DNA of 64,000 nt from Arthrobacter sp. MMS18-M83 (GCF_026683955.1 NZ_CP113343.1:4774001-4838000), one strand, 5' to 3'; shown: positions 21,770-32,446, numbered from the stretch's first letter. A program made the numbers and translations. Notes: generated by a model not told the origin, from the sequence alone.

Positions 21770-22518
21770 CCTCGGCCGAAGATACCGCACAACACGCAAG
21801 CAAGGGCACCATACGGGTACTGCAGTTGTATCCGCGTGCGATGAACATCTACGGGGACTGGGGCAACTCCCTCGTCCTGCGCCAGCGGCTGCTCTGGCAC
21901 GGCTACACGCCCGAGCTCCTCGAGTACAACGTGGGCGACGACTTCCCCGAGGATGTTGACATCATTGTGGGCGGCGGCGGACAGGACAGCGGCCAGATCG
22001 TCATCAAGGACGACCTCCAGGCACGCGGCGACCAACTCCGCGGGATGGCGGAGGACGGAACGCCCATGCTGGTCATTTGCGGGCTCTACCAGCTTTTCGG
22101 CAAATTCTTCAAGACGAAGGCCGGCCCGGTCATCCCGGGGATCGGCATCCTGGATGTCGAAACCATCGGCTCCGATGAGCGGCTCATCGGCAACGTCACG
22201 CTCACCTCACCTGAGTTCGGCGAAATCCTGGGCTACGAAAACCACAGCGGACAGACCTCTCTGGGCCCCGGCGTCGAACCCCTCGGCACCGTGTCCAAGG
22301 GCGCCGGCAACAACAGCAAAGACGGCCATGAAGGCGCCCGGCACCGCAACGTCGTTGCCAGTTACTTGCACGGATCCCTGTTGCCAAAGAATCCTGCCAT
22401 CGCCGATTTCCTGATCCGCACCGCCGTCGAACGCAAATACGGAAGCTTTGTCCCGGGGACGCCCGACGACGGCTTTGCCCGCCTGGCGCGCGAACACGCG
22501 GCGCGGCGTCCGCGCTAG
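21766..22518 (+). CDS. gatD: Lipid II isoglutaminyl synthase, glutamine amidotransferase subunit GatD
   Basis: Releases ammonia from glutamine for MurT. 250 aa, cobBQ-type amidotransferase: YPRAMNIYGDWGN near the N-terminus, nucleophile Cys105 in VICGLYQLFG and catalytic His202 in SYLHGSLLPKN. The start overlaps the murT stop by four bases, indicating translational coupling and a stoichiometric complex. Confidence 0.95.
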   Translation: MTSAEDTAQHASKGTIRVLQLYPRAMNIYGDWGNSLVLRQRLLWHGYTPELLEYNVGDDFPEDVDIIVGGGGQDSGQIVIKDDLQARGDQLRGMAEDGTPMLVICGLYQLFGKFFKTKAGPVIPGIGILDVETIGSDERLIGNVTLTSPEFGEILGYENHSGQTSLGPGVEPLGTVSKGAGNNSKDGHEGARHRNVVASYLHGSLLPKNPAIADFLIRTAVERKYGSFVPGTPDDGFARLAREHAARRPR

Positions 22519-22551
22519 CTGCACACCCGGCGACCCGGCCGGGCAGCTCAG

Positions 22552-23799
22552 CTATTTCTCCTTCGTGATGAGGAGTTCGTGTGCTCCGGCCGCTGCGGCG
22601 CCCATGGCCTCGACCACGGTCGTTGTGCGCGCCCGTGTTTCCGCATCGGCGGCGGGAGTGGCGCAAACGCCCTGTGGTGCGTCGCTGGCGACTGAGCACC
22701 ATCGGTAGGGATTTCGCACGATGACCGAAGGCGCCCATGCGAGGTCCGAGGCAGTCCATTTGCCAGCCTGATCCTGGCTGAACTGAGTTCTTACCAGCAA
22801 GCCCTCATTGTTGACGGCATACCAAGGCGACAGCTCCGTCACGCCATTGCCGAGCCCGTACACGATCCACGTTCCCTTATACTTTTCGATCGGCAGCACC
22901 GAATGGGTGTGGTGGCCGTAGATCATGGTGAATTGCCCGCTGTCCACGAGGGCGTGCGCCACGTCCTGCTGCTGGGCGTTGGCTTGGCTCGCATACTCGT
23001 CACCGGCATGCATGACGCCAAGGACGATGTCCGCACCCATCGAACGCGCCTTCTTGGCTTTCTCGATCATCACGGCAGGGTCGAGCATGTCCACTTGCCA
23101 GTCATATGCTGGAACCTGGCCGTTGAGCCCGTACGCCCCCGCAATCACGGCGACAGTGGCAGCATCAGTCTTCAGGAGCAGGATGCCTTGGGAATCCGCC
23201 TGCGTACGGTACGAACCCGTGTGCTTCAGGCCTGCCGCGTCCAGTGCATCGAGGGTCCGGACGACTCCGGCTGTTCCTTGATCGATGGTGTGGTTGCTGG
23301 CCGAGGTGCACGCCTTGTATCCGACCGCCTCGGATGCTGTGGTGATCTGCGGCGGGACGTTGAAGGAAGGGTAGGCCGAGAACGGGCCCTGCGGGACAGC
23401 AACCGGAGTTTCCATGTGGCAGATGGCCAGATCACTCTGCTTGATGTACTTCCGTTGGCCTTCAAGGAGAGGGCCAAAATCGTAGCCGGTCCCGCCCGCG
23501 GCGATGGCATCCTGCTTCGCTTGCTGCCAAAGCTGCGCGTGCACCAGCATGTCTCCGGTGACCAGAACGGAGGTGCAGCGGAGCGCGACGCACTCGGGCC
23601 CCTTGCCATGTGTCGGCGTCGGGGTGGGTGTAGGGGTGGAAGTGGGGGTCGCTGAGCGCACCGGCGCCTGAGCGGCACTGGATTTCTTGGAGTCGGCATC
23701 GGCTATGACGCCGCACCCCACTGCCACAGTGAGGAAGACGGCCGAGGCCGCAGCTGAGACTGCCAAACGTTTGCGGACGGATGCGGCCATGGCCCCCAT
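22552..23799 (-). CDS. CapA-family extracellular metallophosphatase-like lipoprotein
   Basis: About 415 aa. N-terminal signal with a lipobox-like end (LTVAVGC), then a Thr/Pro-repeat linker (PTSTPTPTPTPT), then a CapA/PgsA-type domain: TSVLVTGDMLVH, CHMETPV, SNHTIDQG, GVMHAGDEY and IYGHHTHSVLPIE, the last with the metal-binding histidines. CapA proteins are linked to capsule or poly-gamma-glutamate synthesis, but no capB/capC genes are near, so the substrate is unknown. Starts at 23799 or 23790 are both possible. It is convergent with gatD and divergent from the M3 peptidase. Confidence 0.82.
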   Translation of the reverse strand: MGAMAASVRKRLAVSAAASAVFLTVAVGCGVIADADSKKSSAAQAPVRSATPTSTPTPTPTPTHGKGPECVALRCTSVLVTGDMLVHAQLWQQAKQDAIAAGGTGYDFGPLLEGQRKYIKQSDLAICHMETPVAVPQGPFSAYPSFNVPPQITTASEAVGYKACTSASNHTIDQGTAGVVRTLDALDAAGLKHTGSYRTQADSQGILLLKTDAATVAVIAGAYGLNGQVPAYDWQVDMLDPAVMIEKAKKARSMGADIVLGVMHAGDEYASQANAQQQDVAHALVDSGQFTMIYGHHTHSVLPIEKYKGTWIVYGLGNGVTELSPWYAVNNEGLLVRTQFSQDQAGKWTASDLAWAPSVIVRNPYRWCSVASDAPQGVCATPAADAETRARTTTVVEAMGAAAAGAHELLITKEK

Positions 23800-23872
23800 G
23801 TTACGACGGCGGGCATCCGGAATCGCGCAGGACATCGTTGTGGACCGCGGCCCTGCATGAAAGGGTTGCTTG

Positions 23873-25886
23873 ATGACGAATCCTCTCCTGGAGCCGAGTA
23901 CCCTTCCCTTCGGATTGCCACCCTTTGCGGAGATCCAGGACAGCCACTACGCCGAAGCAGTGGATGCGGGTCTCGCTGAGCACCTGGCCGAGATCCAATC
24001 CATCGTGGACAATCCGGAACCCTCATCCTTCGAAAACACGGCGGTCGCGATGGAACGCTCTGGCCGCCTGCTGGATCGGGCAGCGGCATCCTTCTTCACA
24101 CTGGTTTCCGCCGATGCTTCGGAGGCCATCCGCGCACTCGAAACCGAGCTGTCTCCCCGATTCGCGAGCCATCAGGACGCGGTCTACCTCAATCGCGGAC
24201 TGTACGAGCGGTTCGCAGCCATAGACACTTCAGGGCTTGATGACGAATCCATCCGACTGGTCCAGGAATACCTCAGGGAATTCCGCCAGTCCGGGATCCA
24301 GCTTGAACCGGATGACCAGGAAAAGCTCGAGGGCCTCAATGCGGAGCTGTCTCGTTTTAGGCACGGAGTACGGCCAACGCGTCAAGGAAGCCATGAAGGC
24401 CGCGGCCCTCTTGGTGGATGACCCCACGGAACTTGCCGGCCTGCCAGCGGACGAAATCGCCGCCGCTGCCGAAGCAGCACGCGCTGCCGGACACGAGGGG
24501 AAATACCTCCTGACCCTCATACAACCGAGCAACCAGCCTGCCTTGGCTTCTTTGCAGAACCGCGAACTCCGCCGCCGTTTGTACGAGGCATCCATCGCGA
24601 GGGGCAGCGACGGCGGCAACTTGGACGTCCTGGAGCTGGCAAAGTCCATGGTGCGCTTGAGGGCTGAGAAGGCGGCACTTCTCGGGTTCGGGAACTACGC
24701 CGAACTGGTCATCGATCGGCAGACTGCACCCGATTTCGGGGCCGTGCAGGCCATGCTCAACAAGCTCGCTCCGGCCGCGATCCGCAACGCCGACGCCGAA
24801 GCCGCCGCACTGGCGCAGAGCGCCGGGCACCCGCTGGAAGCATGGGATTGGGCGTACTACTCCTCGAAGGTCCGGCGGGAGCGCTACGCGGTGGACGAGC
24901 AGCTCCTACGGCCCTATTTCGAATTGGACCGTGTCCTGGTGGATGGAGTGTTCTTCGCAGCCACAAGCCTCTTCGGTATTACCTTTCACGAGCGCAAAGA
25001 CCTTGAGGGGTACCACCCCGACGTCCGCGTCTGGGAGGTGCGAAACGAGGACGGCTCTGAGCTCGGCCTTTTCCTGGGCGACTACTACTCCCGGGACTCA
25101 AAGCGCGGCGGCGCCTGGATGAACTCGCTCGTCGAACAGTCAGCACTCCTGGGCACCAAGCCAGTGGTGATCAACAACCTGAACATCTCCAAACCGCCAG
25201 CCGGAGAACCGACCCTTCTGACCTTGGACGAAGTCCGGACCAGTTTCCACGAGTTCGGCCACGCCCTGCACGGGCTCTTTTCCAAGGTCACGTATCCACG
25301 GTTTTCCGGGACCTCAGTGCCCCGGGACTTCGTGGAGTATCCGTCACAGGTCAACGAGATGTGGATCATGTGGCCCGAGATTATCGGCAACTACGCCCGC
25401 CACTACGCCACCGGCGAACCGCTCCCCCATGACATCATTGACCGCCTCAACGAGTCCAGGCTCTGGGGCGAAGGTTTCGCCACGACGGAGTACCTCGGTG
25501 CGGCGCTTTTGGACCTGGCCTGGCACGTGTTGGACGTGGAAGGCGTTCCACAGGATGCGCAGGACTTCGAGGCCAAGGCGTTGGCCGCGGCCGGCGTGGC
25601 ACACTCCCTCATACCGCCCCGGTACCGCACGGGTTACTTCCAACACATCTTCGCCGGTGACTTCTACGCAGCCGGGTACTACTCCTACATCTGGAGTGAG
25701 GTGCTGGACGCGGAAACGGTGGACTGGTTCAACGAAAACGGTGGACTCTTGCGCAAGAACGGCGAACGATTCCGTGCAGAACTGCTCTCCCGGGGCAACA
25801 GCCGGGATCCGCTGGAATCCTTCCGCACACTCCGGGGACGAGATGCCGCCCTGGAGCCCCTCCTCAAGCGCCGCGGCCTGGAATAG
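23873..25886 (+). CDS. M3 family zinc metallopeptidase (oligopeptidase), frameshifted
   Basis: Thimet-type oligopeptidase/peptidyl-dipeptidase that cleaves short peptides in the cytoplasm. The zinc motif is intact (SFHEFGHALHGLF, with the third ligand Glu downstream). The start ATG 23873 has AAAGGG seven bases upstream. The first frame ends in LNAELSRF and breaks at the T4 run 24355-24358; the second resumes with GTEYGQRVKEAMKAAALL. Removing one T gives LSRLGTEYGQRV and 670 aa, the normal family length. This is probably a sequencing insertion. Confidence 0.9.
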
Positions 25887-25898
25887 CTGGTGGGCCGA

Positions 25899-25964
25899 CC
25901 CAACTAACTAGCAGTTGTTGTCGTTATCGAGCCTCGTAACGACATTAACTGCGAGTCAGTTGGG
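25899..25964. repeat. Long imperfect palindrome, REP-like candidate
   Basis: Two 28-base arms (25899-25926 and 25937-25964) are complementary at 23 of 28 positions, flanking a 10-base centre that can itself pair (CGAG/CTCG). The outer blocks are CCCAACT and AGTTGGG; the inner ones are GTCGTTA and TAACGAC. It follows the peptidase stop by 12 bases and precedes a separate terminator. The structure resembles intergenic repeat elements, but only one copy is in the window. Confidence 0.6.
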
Positions 25965-25971
25965 TTAACAG

Positions 25972-26015
25972 ACGACGCCGGCCGGTCACCGTAGAAGGTG
26001 ACCGACCGGCGTCGT
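25972..26015. terminator. Bidirectional-type terminator hairpin
   Basis: A 19-base stem with one mismatch (25972-25990 with 25997-26015) closes a 6-base loop. It lies between the convergent M3 peptidase and pdxS genes and could serve either. A second GC-rich hairpin region lies at about 26076-26117, nearer the pdxS stop. Confidence 0.75.
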
Positions 26016-26163
26016 ACTTAGTGGCAGCGCAGCGCGATGGACGGTGTGATCCGGCAGCGTGCGTAAAAGGGCCCCGCCCCTCGCCGCCGCAAAGCCGCGG
26101 CAGCGGGGCGCGGGGAATAGCGCGCAGAGGATCAGTTCCGTCCGGCGCCCCAAAAGGCGAGAA

Positions 26164-27090
26164 CTACCAGCCGCGCTCGGCGAGGCGGTGGGGTTCGGGG
26201 ATTTCCTCGACGTTGATTCCCACCATGGCCTCGCCCAGGCCGCGGGAGACCTTGGCGATGACGTCGGGGTCATCGAAGAAGGTGGTGGCCTTCACGACGG
26301 CGGCGGCACGCTGGGCCGGGTTGCCGGACTTGAAGATGCCCGAACCGACGAACACGCCGTCCGCACCGAGCTGCATCATCATGGCCGCGTCTGCGGGAGT
26401 AGCGATGCCGCCGGCGGTGAACAGAACCACGGGAAGCTTGCCGGAGGCGGCGACTTCCTTGACGAGCTCGTACGGGGCCTGCAGTTCCTTGGCCGCGACG
26501 TAGAGCTCGTCTTCGGGCAGGGTGGAGAGCCGGAGGATCTCGGCACGGATCTGGCGCATGTGGGTGGTGGCGTTGGAGACGTCGCCGGTGCCGGCTTCAC
26601 CCTTGGAGCGGATCATGGCCGCACCCTCGTTGATGCGGCGCAGCGCCTCGCCGAGGTTCGTGGCGCCACAGACGAAGGGAACGGTGAAGTTCCACTTGTC
26701 GATGTGGTGGGTGTAGTCGGCCGGGGTCAGGACCTCGGACTCGTCGATGTAGTCCACTCCGAGGGACTGCAGGACCTGAGCCTCGACGAAGTGCCCGATG
26801 CGGGCCTTGGCCATGACCGGGATGGACACGGCGGCGATGATCGCATCGATCATGTCCGGGTCCGACATGCGGGACACGCCACCCTGGGCGCGGATGTCCG
26901 CGGGAACGCGCTCGAGCGCCATCACGGCCACGGCACCGGCATCTTCGGCGATGCGGGCCTGCTCGACGTTGACGACGTCCATGATCACGCCGCCCTTGAG
27001 CATCTCGGCCATGCCGCGCTTGACGCGGCTGCTGCCCGTAACGCTGGCTGCGGACGAACCGGCTTCGTTGCTTACATCAGGTGTAGACAC
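26164..27090 (-). CDS. pdxS: Pyridoxal 5'-phosphate synthase lyase subunit PdxS
   Basis: Forms PLP from ribose 5-phosphate, glyceraldehyde 3-phosphate and ammonia supplied by PdxT. 308 aa from a GTG ([10 protein letters not shown]) with AGGGG upstream; the frame is open further upstream but lacks family sequence. TIM-barrel signatures: [16 protein letters not shown] with the first catalytic Lys, [29 protein letters not shown] with the second Lys, and [11 protein letters not shown]-terminal LAERGW is the usual ending. Confidence 0.96.
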   Translation of the reverse strand: MSTPDVSNEAGSSAASVTGSSRVKRGMAEMLKGGVIMDVVNVEQARIAEDAGAVAVMALERVPADIRAQGGVSRMSDPDMIDAIIAAVSIPVMAKARIGHFVEAQVLQSLGVDYIDESEVLTPADYTHHIDKWNFTVPFVCGATNLGEALRRINEGAAMIRSKGEAGTGDVSNATTHMRQIRAEILRLSTLPEDELYVAAKELQAPYELVKEVAASGKLPVVLFTAGGIATPADAAMMMQLGADGVFVGSGIFKSGNPAQRAAAVVKATTFFDDPDVIAKVSRGLGEAMVGINVEEIPEPHRLAERGW

Positions 27091-27382
27091 AAAAACCCCT
27101 ATGGGTAGATAGAAGACCTTGGCCGGGGCGCAAGCGGACAGGTGGCCACGCACAGCACACACCGGATTTCCAGGTCACATTGACCAAGTAAGTTCAATAC
27201 TAGTCCCCTGCGCTGGGCCGGTCGTACTTGATTACCCGCCGCTGGCTGCACTGTTCCGCAAGTGACCGGAGGCGCCGCGCACCGGCTGATATGACTCCCG
27301 CGCCGCGATACTTCAGGTATCAGGGAACGGACCGCAACCTAACTGGGCTAAAAATGTCCGAGCCTCGTGACAGTGTTTGTTT

Positions 27383-29071
27383 ATGGAAGGCATCGGTCAA
27401 TTCGTGGCACGTCGGGCGGCCCCGCCCGATGGCGGGATTGCGTCGCTGGGACGCCTTTCCCGCCGCCTGAGGCCCGTCCCTGCCCTCCATGCCGAGCTTC
27501 AAAACCAGTCCGCCGCGCCGTCGCTGGCAAGTGGCCTTGATCAGGCCGCGGCGGCGATGGATGCGCTGCGCGCAACGGCTGTCTCCGAGGCCCGGCTGTT
27601 TGGTTTCCCCGAGGCCGCTGATTTCGCCGGCAGGGTCGAGGAGATCTCGCGGACGGTGGAGTTTTTGCAGATCGTGGCAGCCCAGGCCGTGGAGCGGACG
27701 CGGCGCGAAGCCCAAACGGCACGGCAGTCGTCCCCGGCGCCGGGGTGGAGGACGGGCTGGACCGGGCCCGCCGCAGCCGCAGCAGAACCGGCAACCGCAT
27801 CCGACCCCGAGGTTCCGGCGTCGGCACCCGCGGCCAGCCCTGCGGACGTGGCAGCCGTGGTTGACGACGGCTACCGGAACGCGGCCGAATTCCTGCGGGC
27901 CAGGCTGCGGATCGGCATCGGCGAGGCGCGTCGCCGGCTCGCGGTCGCCTCGGCCGTGCTCCCGCAGACCGGGATCGCCGGGCAGGAAATACCCGCACGG
28001 CACGGGGTACTCGCCGCGGCCCTGTCCTCGGCAGCCGTGCCGTCCCGCTCGGCCACGGTGATCAGCCTTGCCCTGGACCAGGTGCGGCACCTCGCCGACA
28101 CGGACACCGCCCAGCAGATGGAACAGGCACTGACCAGCACCGCGGTGCAGAGCGATCCCGATTTCGTGTCCCGGATGGCCAAGCGCTGGGTCGATGCCAT
28201 CGACCAGGACGGACCCGAGCCCAGCGAGGAAGAACTCCGCCACCGCCAAGGAGCGTTCATCCGCACACCCCGCCGCGGCCTGCATCACCTGGAAATCTTC
28301 GCCACCGCCGAACAATTCGAGGCCCTCGCCACCGTGATGAACACCGCCGCCAACCCGCGCCTCCGCCACGATACCGACGGATCACCGGATCCGGATCCAG
28401 GCAGCAACACCGGCGGCACCGGAGGGTTTTCGGAGCACGACGCCGCCGCCCGCCCGTCCCTGGATCGCCGCTCGCGGGCGCAGAAGCTCCTTGACGGGCT
28501 CGTCGGGGCCTGCGGAGCGGCCCTGTCCACCGGCGAGCTGCCCGCCGCGGGCGGTCTCCGGCCGCAGGTCATGGTGACCATCGACTACCGCGAGCTGCTC
28601 GAGCGCGTCGAACACCAAACCACCGCCGCAAATCCCCGGCTGAGCACCGGCGCGTCCACGTTCCAGGGCCCGATCCTCCCCTCGGTCATCCGCAAGATCG
28701 CCTGCGACGCCGACATCATCCCCGTCCTGCTCGGGGGCGACAGCCGCATCCTGGACATCGGCCGCACCACCAGGGTATTCCCGCCCCACATCCGCAAAGC
28801 CATCACCGCCCGCGACCAAGGCTGCGCCTTCCCCGATTGCGACATCCCCGCATCCTGGTGCGAAGCCCACCACATCACCTACTGGTCCCACGGCGGCACC
28901 ACCGGAACCGACAACGGCGTCCTGCTCTGCAGCCACCACCACCACGTCATCCACAAAGAACACTGGACCATCACTACGGACTCCGGCGCGGCATGGTTCA
29001 AACCCCCGCCCCACATCGATCCCCGCCAAACACCCAGACGCAACCACTACTTCAGACCCACCCGGACATGA
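27383..29071 (+). CDS. DUF222/HNH endonuclease domain protein, intact
   Basis: Intact 562-residue paralogue of the broken gene at 1091-2801. N-terminal DUF222 helical domain (RRLAVASAVLPQTG), then a C-terminal HNH domain with CAFPDCDIPASWCEAHHI, YWSHGGTTGTDNGVLLC and SHHHHVIHKEHW. The start is ATG 27383; a TTG two codons upstream is less likely. Function is unknown; the family is highly expanded in Arthrobacter-type genomes. It lies on the opposite strand between pdxS and a phosphatidyltransferase gene, where phosphatidylinositol-mannoside genes are often found in relatives. Confidence 0.85.
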   Translation: MEGIGQFVARRAAPPDGGIASLGRLSRRLRPVPALHAELQNQSAAPSLASGLDQAAAAMDALRATAVSEARLFGFPEAADFAGRVEEISRTVEFLQIVAAQAVERTRREAQTARQSSPAPGWRTGWTGPAAAAAEPATASDPEVPASAPAASPADVAAVVDDGYRNAAEFLRARLRIGIGEARRRLAVASAVLPQTGIAGQEIPARHGVLAAALSSAAVPSRSATVISLALDQVRHLADTDTAQQMEQALTSTAVQSDPDFVSRMAKRWVDAIDQDGPEPSEEELRHRQGAFIRTPRRGLHHLEIFATAEQFEALATVMNTAANPRLRHDTDGSPDPDPGSNTGGTGGFSEHDAAARPSLDRRSRAQKLLDGLVGACGAALSTGELPAAGGLRPQVMVTIDYRELLERVEHQTTAANPRLSTGASTFQGPILPSVIRKIACDADIIPVLLGGDSRILDIGRTTRVFPPHIRKAITARDQGCAFPDCDIPASWCEAHHITYWSHGGTTGTDNGVLLCSHHHHVIHKEHWTITTDSGAAWFKPPPHIDPRQTPRRNHYFRPTRT

Positions 29072-29178
29072 AGCCGCCCAGACACGAAACGCGCCCGCAC
29101 ACGACAGGAACGCGAGTGACACCAACGCGTATCTCCCAAGCGCCCGACAGGCTTCGGCGCACAAAATGATCCCACCGC

Positions 29179-29808
29179 TTAGGCGGGTGTCCCTCCGTCG
29201 ACGTCTGCCATTGCCTGTTCGCGGACAGCCGCCATCCTTTGGACGACGGTGATGCCCGTTGCGGCGGCGAGCATGACGAGGGTCACCAGCAAGACGACGG
29301 GGGGCAGCCCCAGGCCGGTCAGGCCCGTCACGAGCAGCACCGAGATGAGCCGCTCGGCACGCTCGGCGATTCCCACGTTGGCGTAGAAGCCCAGTGATTC
29401 AGCCTTGGCTCGCGCGTATGAAACAACCATCCCGAGTATCAGGCAGGCCACCGCCGCAATGGCAATGGCGCTGTTCCCCCCGCCCATGAAGAACCAGATG
29501 GCGACGCCGGCGAAAATGGCGCCGTCCGCCAACCGATCCAGCGTGGAGTCGAGAAAGTTTCCCCAAGGGCCGCTGCGGCCCTGCTCCCTGGCCATGATGC
29601 CGTCCACGACATCGGACAAGGCGAAGACCGCGATGAGCAGGGAGCCCCACCAGAGCTGGCCCATAGGGTAGAGAATCAGCGCGCCGAGCACTACCCCGGC
29701 GGTCCCGACGACGGTAACGGCGTCCGGCGAAACCCCCACCTTGAGCAGGAATCGGGCAAGGGGCGAGAACAACGCGGTGAAAAACCCGCGCGCATGGCGA
29801 TTAAGCAT
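29179..29808 (-). CDS. CDP-alcohol phosphatidyltransferase (phosphatidylinositol phosphate synthase-like)
   Basis: Membrane enzyme transferring a phosphatidyl group from CDP-diacylglycerol to an alcohol; in this operon position in actinobacteria it is usually the phosphatidylinositol-phosphate synthase. 209 aa from ATG 29808. The CDP-OH motif DGIMAREQGRSGPWGNFLD plus STLDRLAD supplies all the acidic ligands. About six membrane segments. The start overlaps the HIT gene stop by 8 bases. The exact acceptor is inferred from context only. Confidence 0.87.
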   Translation of the reverse strand: MLNRHARGFFTALFSPLARFLLKVGVSPDAVTVVGTAGVVLGALILYPMGQLWWGSLLIAVFALSDVVDGIMAREQGRSGPWGNFLDSTLDRLADGAIFAGVAIWFFMGGGNSAIAIAAVACLILGMVVSYARAKAESLGFYANVGIAERAERLISVLLVTGLTGLGLPPVVLLVTLVMLAAATGITVVQRMAAVREQAMADVDGGTPA

Positions 29809-30409
29809 CCGTCTCCCCGGGTGCGTCCGACTCGCCAGGCCACGCGTCCGCCACTTGCTGGCGGACCTCGTCAAGGGTCTGGGTGATGGCCTTCGTCTGC
29901 GCGATGATCGGGAAGAAGTTTCCGTCTCCACCCCAGCGCGGAACCACGTGCTGGTGTAGGTGAGCTGCGATTCCAGCCCCGCCGGCCACGCCCTGGTTCA
30001 TGCCCAGGTTGAAGCCGGCCGGGTTGGCCACCTTGCGCAGCACGCGCATCGAAGTCTGCGTGAGCTCCGACATCTCAGCTGTTTCCTCCACTGTGATGTC
30101 CGTGTAGTCCGGCACGTGCCGGTACGGGCACACAAGCAGGTGTCCGGGGTTGTACGGAAACAGGTTCAGCACCACGTAACAGGTCTTCCCACGGTGCACG
30201 ATGAGGGATTCCTCGTCCGTGCGGCTCGGGGCTACGCAGAATGGGCAGTCGTCCTGGTTTTTGAACTGGTTCTGCCCGCCCTTGATGTAGGCCATGCGGT
30301 GCGGAGTCCACAGGCGCTGGAAGGCGTCCGGAACACCTGCCAAGCCGAAGTCGTCGGTCACTTCGGCATCGCCCGGATAGTCAGCTGTCACGCCTGTGTT
30401 CTCCTGCAC
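29801..30409 (-). CDS. HIT family nucleotide hydrolase/phosphorylase
   Basis: 202 aa. Histidine-triad motif HLHQHVVPRW near residue 160 and a zinc-ligand-like segment DDCPFCVAPS near residue 53, as in the actinobacterial Ap4A phosphorylase-like group. Lies 27 bases after thrS and overlaps the phosphatidyltransferase start, forming the conserved thrS-HIT-pgsA series. Probably hydrolyses or phosphorolyses AMP-containing dinucleotides. Confidence 0.88.
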   Translation of the reverse strand: MQENTGVTADYPGDAEVTDDFGLAGVPDAFQRLWTPHRMAYIKGGQNQFKNQDDCPFCVAPSRTDEESLIVHRGKTCYVVLNLFPYNPGHLLVCPYRHVPDYTDITVEETAEMSELTQTSMRVLRKVANPAGFNLGMNQGVAGGAGIAAHLHQHVVPRWGGDGNFFPIIAQTKAITQTLDEVRQQVADAWPGESDAPGETDA

Positions 30410-30436
30410 TGTTTCCGCCTCGGCGTATCCGCCTCG

Positions 30437-32446
30437 TCAGCTCTCGCGGTTCTTGACGGCGTCCACGATTCTCCGGACGGCCTCGGCAACGGGCACGCCG
30501 TTGTCCTGGCTGCCATCACGGAAGCGGAACGACACCGCACCGGCTTCCGCGTCCTCTCCGCCGGCGATCAGGACGAAGGGAATCTTGTCCTTGCTCGCAG
30601 TGCGGATCTTCTTCGGGAAGCGGTCCGATGAAATGTCCGCCTCGGCACGGATCCCTGCGGCCTTGAGCTGGTCAACGACGTCGAACATGTAATCGTTGAA
30701 CGCTTCCGCCACCGGGATGCCAACCACCTGCACGGGCGAAAGCCACGCCGGGAAGGCTCCTGCGTAGTGTTCGGTGAGCACGCCCATGAAGCGCTCGACC
30801 GAGCCAAACAGGGCGCGGTGGATCATGACCGGACGCTGGCGGGTGCCGTCGGCAGCCTGGAACTCTAGCTCGAAACGCTCAGGCAGGTTGAAGTCCAGCT
30901 GAATGGTGGACATCTGCCAGGTGCGGCCCAGCGCGTCCTTGGCCTGTACAGAGATCTTCGGGCCATAGAACGCAGCTCCACCCGGGTCCGGGACCAGATC
31001 CAGCCCCGAGGCTTCTGCTACTTCGGCCAAGGTGCGGGTGGCTTCCTCCCAGGCAGCGTCATCACCAACGAACTTGTCCTCGTTCTTGGTGGACAGTTCA
31101 AGGTAGAAGTCGTCCAGTCCGTAGTCCTTAAGCAGGCCGAGGACGAAATTCAGGGTGGTGGTGAGCTCGTCCTTCATCTGCTCGCGGGTGCAGTAGATGT
31201 GGGCGTCGTCCTGTGTCATGCCGCGCACGCGGGTCAGTCCGTGGACAACGCCGGACTTCTCGTAGCGGTACACGGAGCCGAATTCGAAGAGGCGGAGGGG
31301 CAGTTCGCGGTAGGAGCGGCCGCGCGACCGGAAGATGAGGTTGTGCATGGGGCAGTTCATCGGCTTCAGGTAGTAGTCCTGGCCGGGCTTGCGCACGGTT
31401 CCGTCGTCGTTCAGTTCCGCGTCGATGTGCATCGCCGGGAACATGCCTTCCTTGTACCAGTCAAGGTGGCCGGAGACCTCGTAGAGGTGGCCCTTGGTGA
31501 TGTGCGGGGTGTAGACGAAGTCGTAACCGGCGTCCACGTGGCGCTGGCGGGAGTAGTCCTCCATGGCCTTGCGGATGATGCCGCCCTTGGGGTGGAACAC
31601 CGGCAGGCCGGAGCCCAGTTCGTCCGGGAAGGAGAACAGGTCCAGCTCCGCGCCGAGCTTGCGGTGGTCGCGGCGCTCGGCCTCGGCGATGCGCTCCTGG
31701 TAGGCCTTCAGTGCATCCTTGGTAGGCCAGGCGGTGCCGTAGATACGCTGCAGCTGCTGGTTGTTCTGGTTGCCCAGCCAGTAGGCCGCCGAGGAACGGG
31801 TCAGGGCGAAGGCGTTGGAGATCAGTTTGGTGTTGGGCAGGTGCGGTCCGCGGCAGAGATCGCACCAGACACTGTCACCGCTCTTGCGGTCCACGTTGTC
31901 GTAGATCGTGATGTCCCCAGCGCCGACCTCGACGTTGACACCTTCACCGGCGTCTGCGGCATCGTTCTTCTTGCCCAGCAGTTCGAGCTTGTAGGGCTCG
32001 TTCTTCATGGCCTCGCGGGCTTCGTCTTCGGTGACAACGCGGCGCACGAACTTCTGGTTCTGGTTGATGATCTTCTGCATCATCTTTTCGAGCTGGCGCA
32101 GATCTTCAGGAGTGAAGGGTTCGGCAACGTCGAAGTCGAAGTAGAAGCCGTCTGTGATGTACGGGCCGATTCCGAGCTTGGCGTCGGGACGCAGCTGCTG
32201 TACGGCCTGGGCCATGACGTGTGCGGTGGAGTGGCGCAGGACGTTAAGGCCGTCCGGCGAGTCAATGGTGATTCCTTCAACCTGCGCGCCTTCGGGCAGC
32301 GCCTGGTCAAGGTCCTTCAGTTCGCCGTCGACACGGGCCACTACGACGTCGCGGCGCTCAAAGAAGAGTTCCGCGCCGGTGGTCCCTTCCGTCACCTTGG
32401 TCTCTTCGCCATCGACGATGAGGGTGATCTGCTGGGCATCTGACAC
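30437..32446 (-). CDS. thrS: Threonyl-tRNA synthetase
   Basis: Charges tRNA-Thr and edits mischarged Ser. 669 aa from a GTG with AGGAG just upstream: TGS domain ([14 protein letters not shown]), editing domain ([14 protein letters not shown] and [11 protein letters not shown]), class II catalytic core ([13 protein letters not shown] with a zinc Cys, then [14 protein letters not shown]), motif 3 ([15 protein letters not shown]) and anticodon domain. Complete. Confidence 0.97.
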   Translation of the reverse strand: MSDAQQITLIVDGEETKVTEGTTGAELFFERRDVVVARVDGELKDLDQALPEGAQVEGITIDSPDGLNVLRHSTAHVMAQAVQQLRPDAKLGIGPYITDGFYFDFDVAEPFTPEDLRQLEKMMQKIINQNQKFVRRVVTEDEAREAMKNEPYKLELLGKKNDAADAGEGVNVEVGAGDITIYDNVDRKSGDSVWCDLCRGPHLPNTKLISNAFALTRSSAAYWLGNQNNQQLQRIYGTAWPTKDALKAYQERIAEAERRDHRKLGAELDLFSFPDELGSGLPVFHPKGGIIRKAMEDYSRQRHVDAGYDFVYTPHITKGHLYEVSGHLDWYKEGMFPAMHIDAELNDDGTVRKPGQDYYLKPMNCPMHNLIFRSRGRSYRELPLRLFEFGSVYRYEKSGVVHGLTRVRGMTQDDAHIYCTREQMKDELTTTLNFVLGLLKDYGLDDFYLELSTKNEDKFVGDDAAWEEATRTLAEVAEASGLDLVPDPGGAAFYGPKISVQAKDALGRTWQMSTIQLDFNLPERFELEFQAADGTRQRPVMIHRALFGSVERFMGVLTEHYAGAFPAWLSPVQVVGIPVAEAFNDYMFDVVDQLKAAGIRAEADISSDRFPKKIRTASKDKIPFVLIAGGEDAEAGAVSFRFRDGSQDNGVPVAEAVRRIVDAVKNRES

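Noticed and set aside
24355..24358. Programmed frameshift in the M3 peptidase
   Set aside because: The T4 run has no slippery heptamer or downstream stimulator pattern, and five other genes show similar single-base breaks, so a sequence error is simpler.
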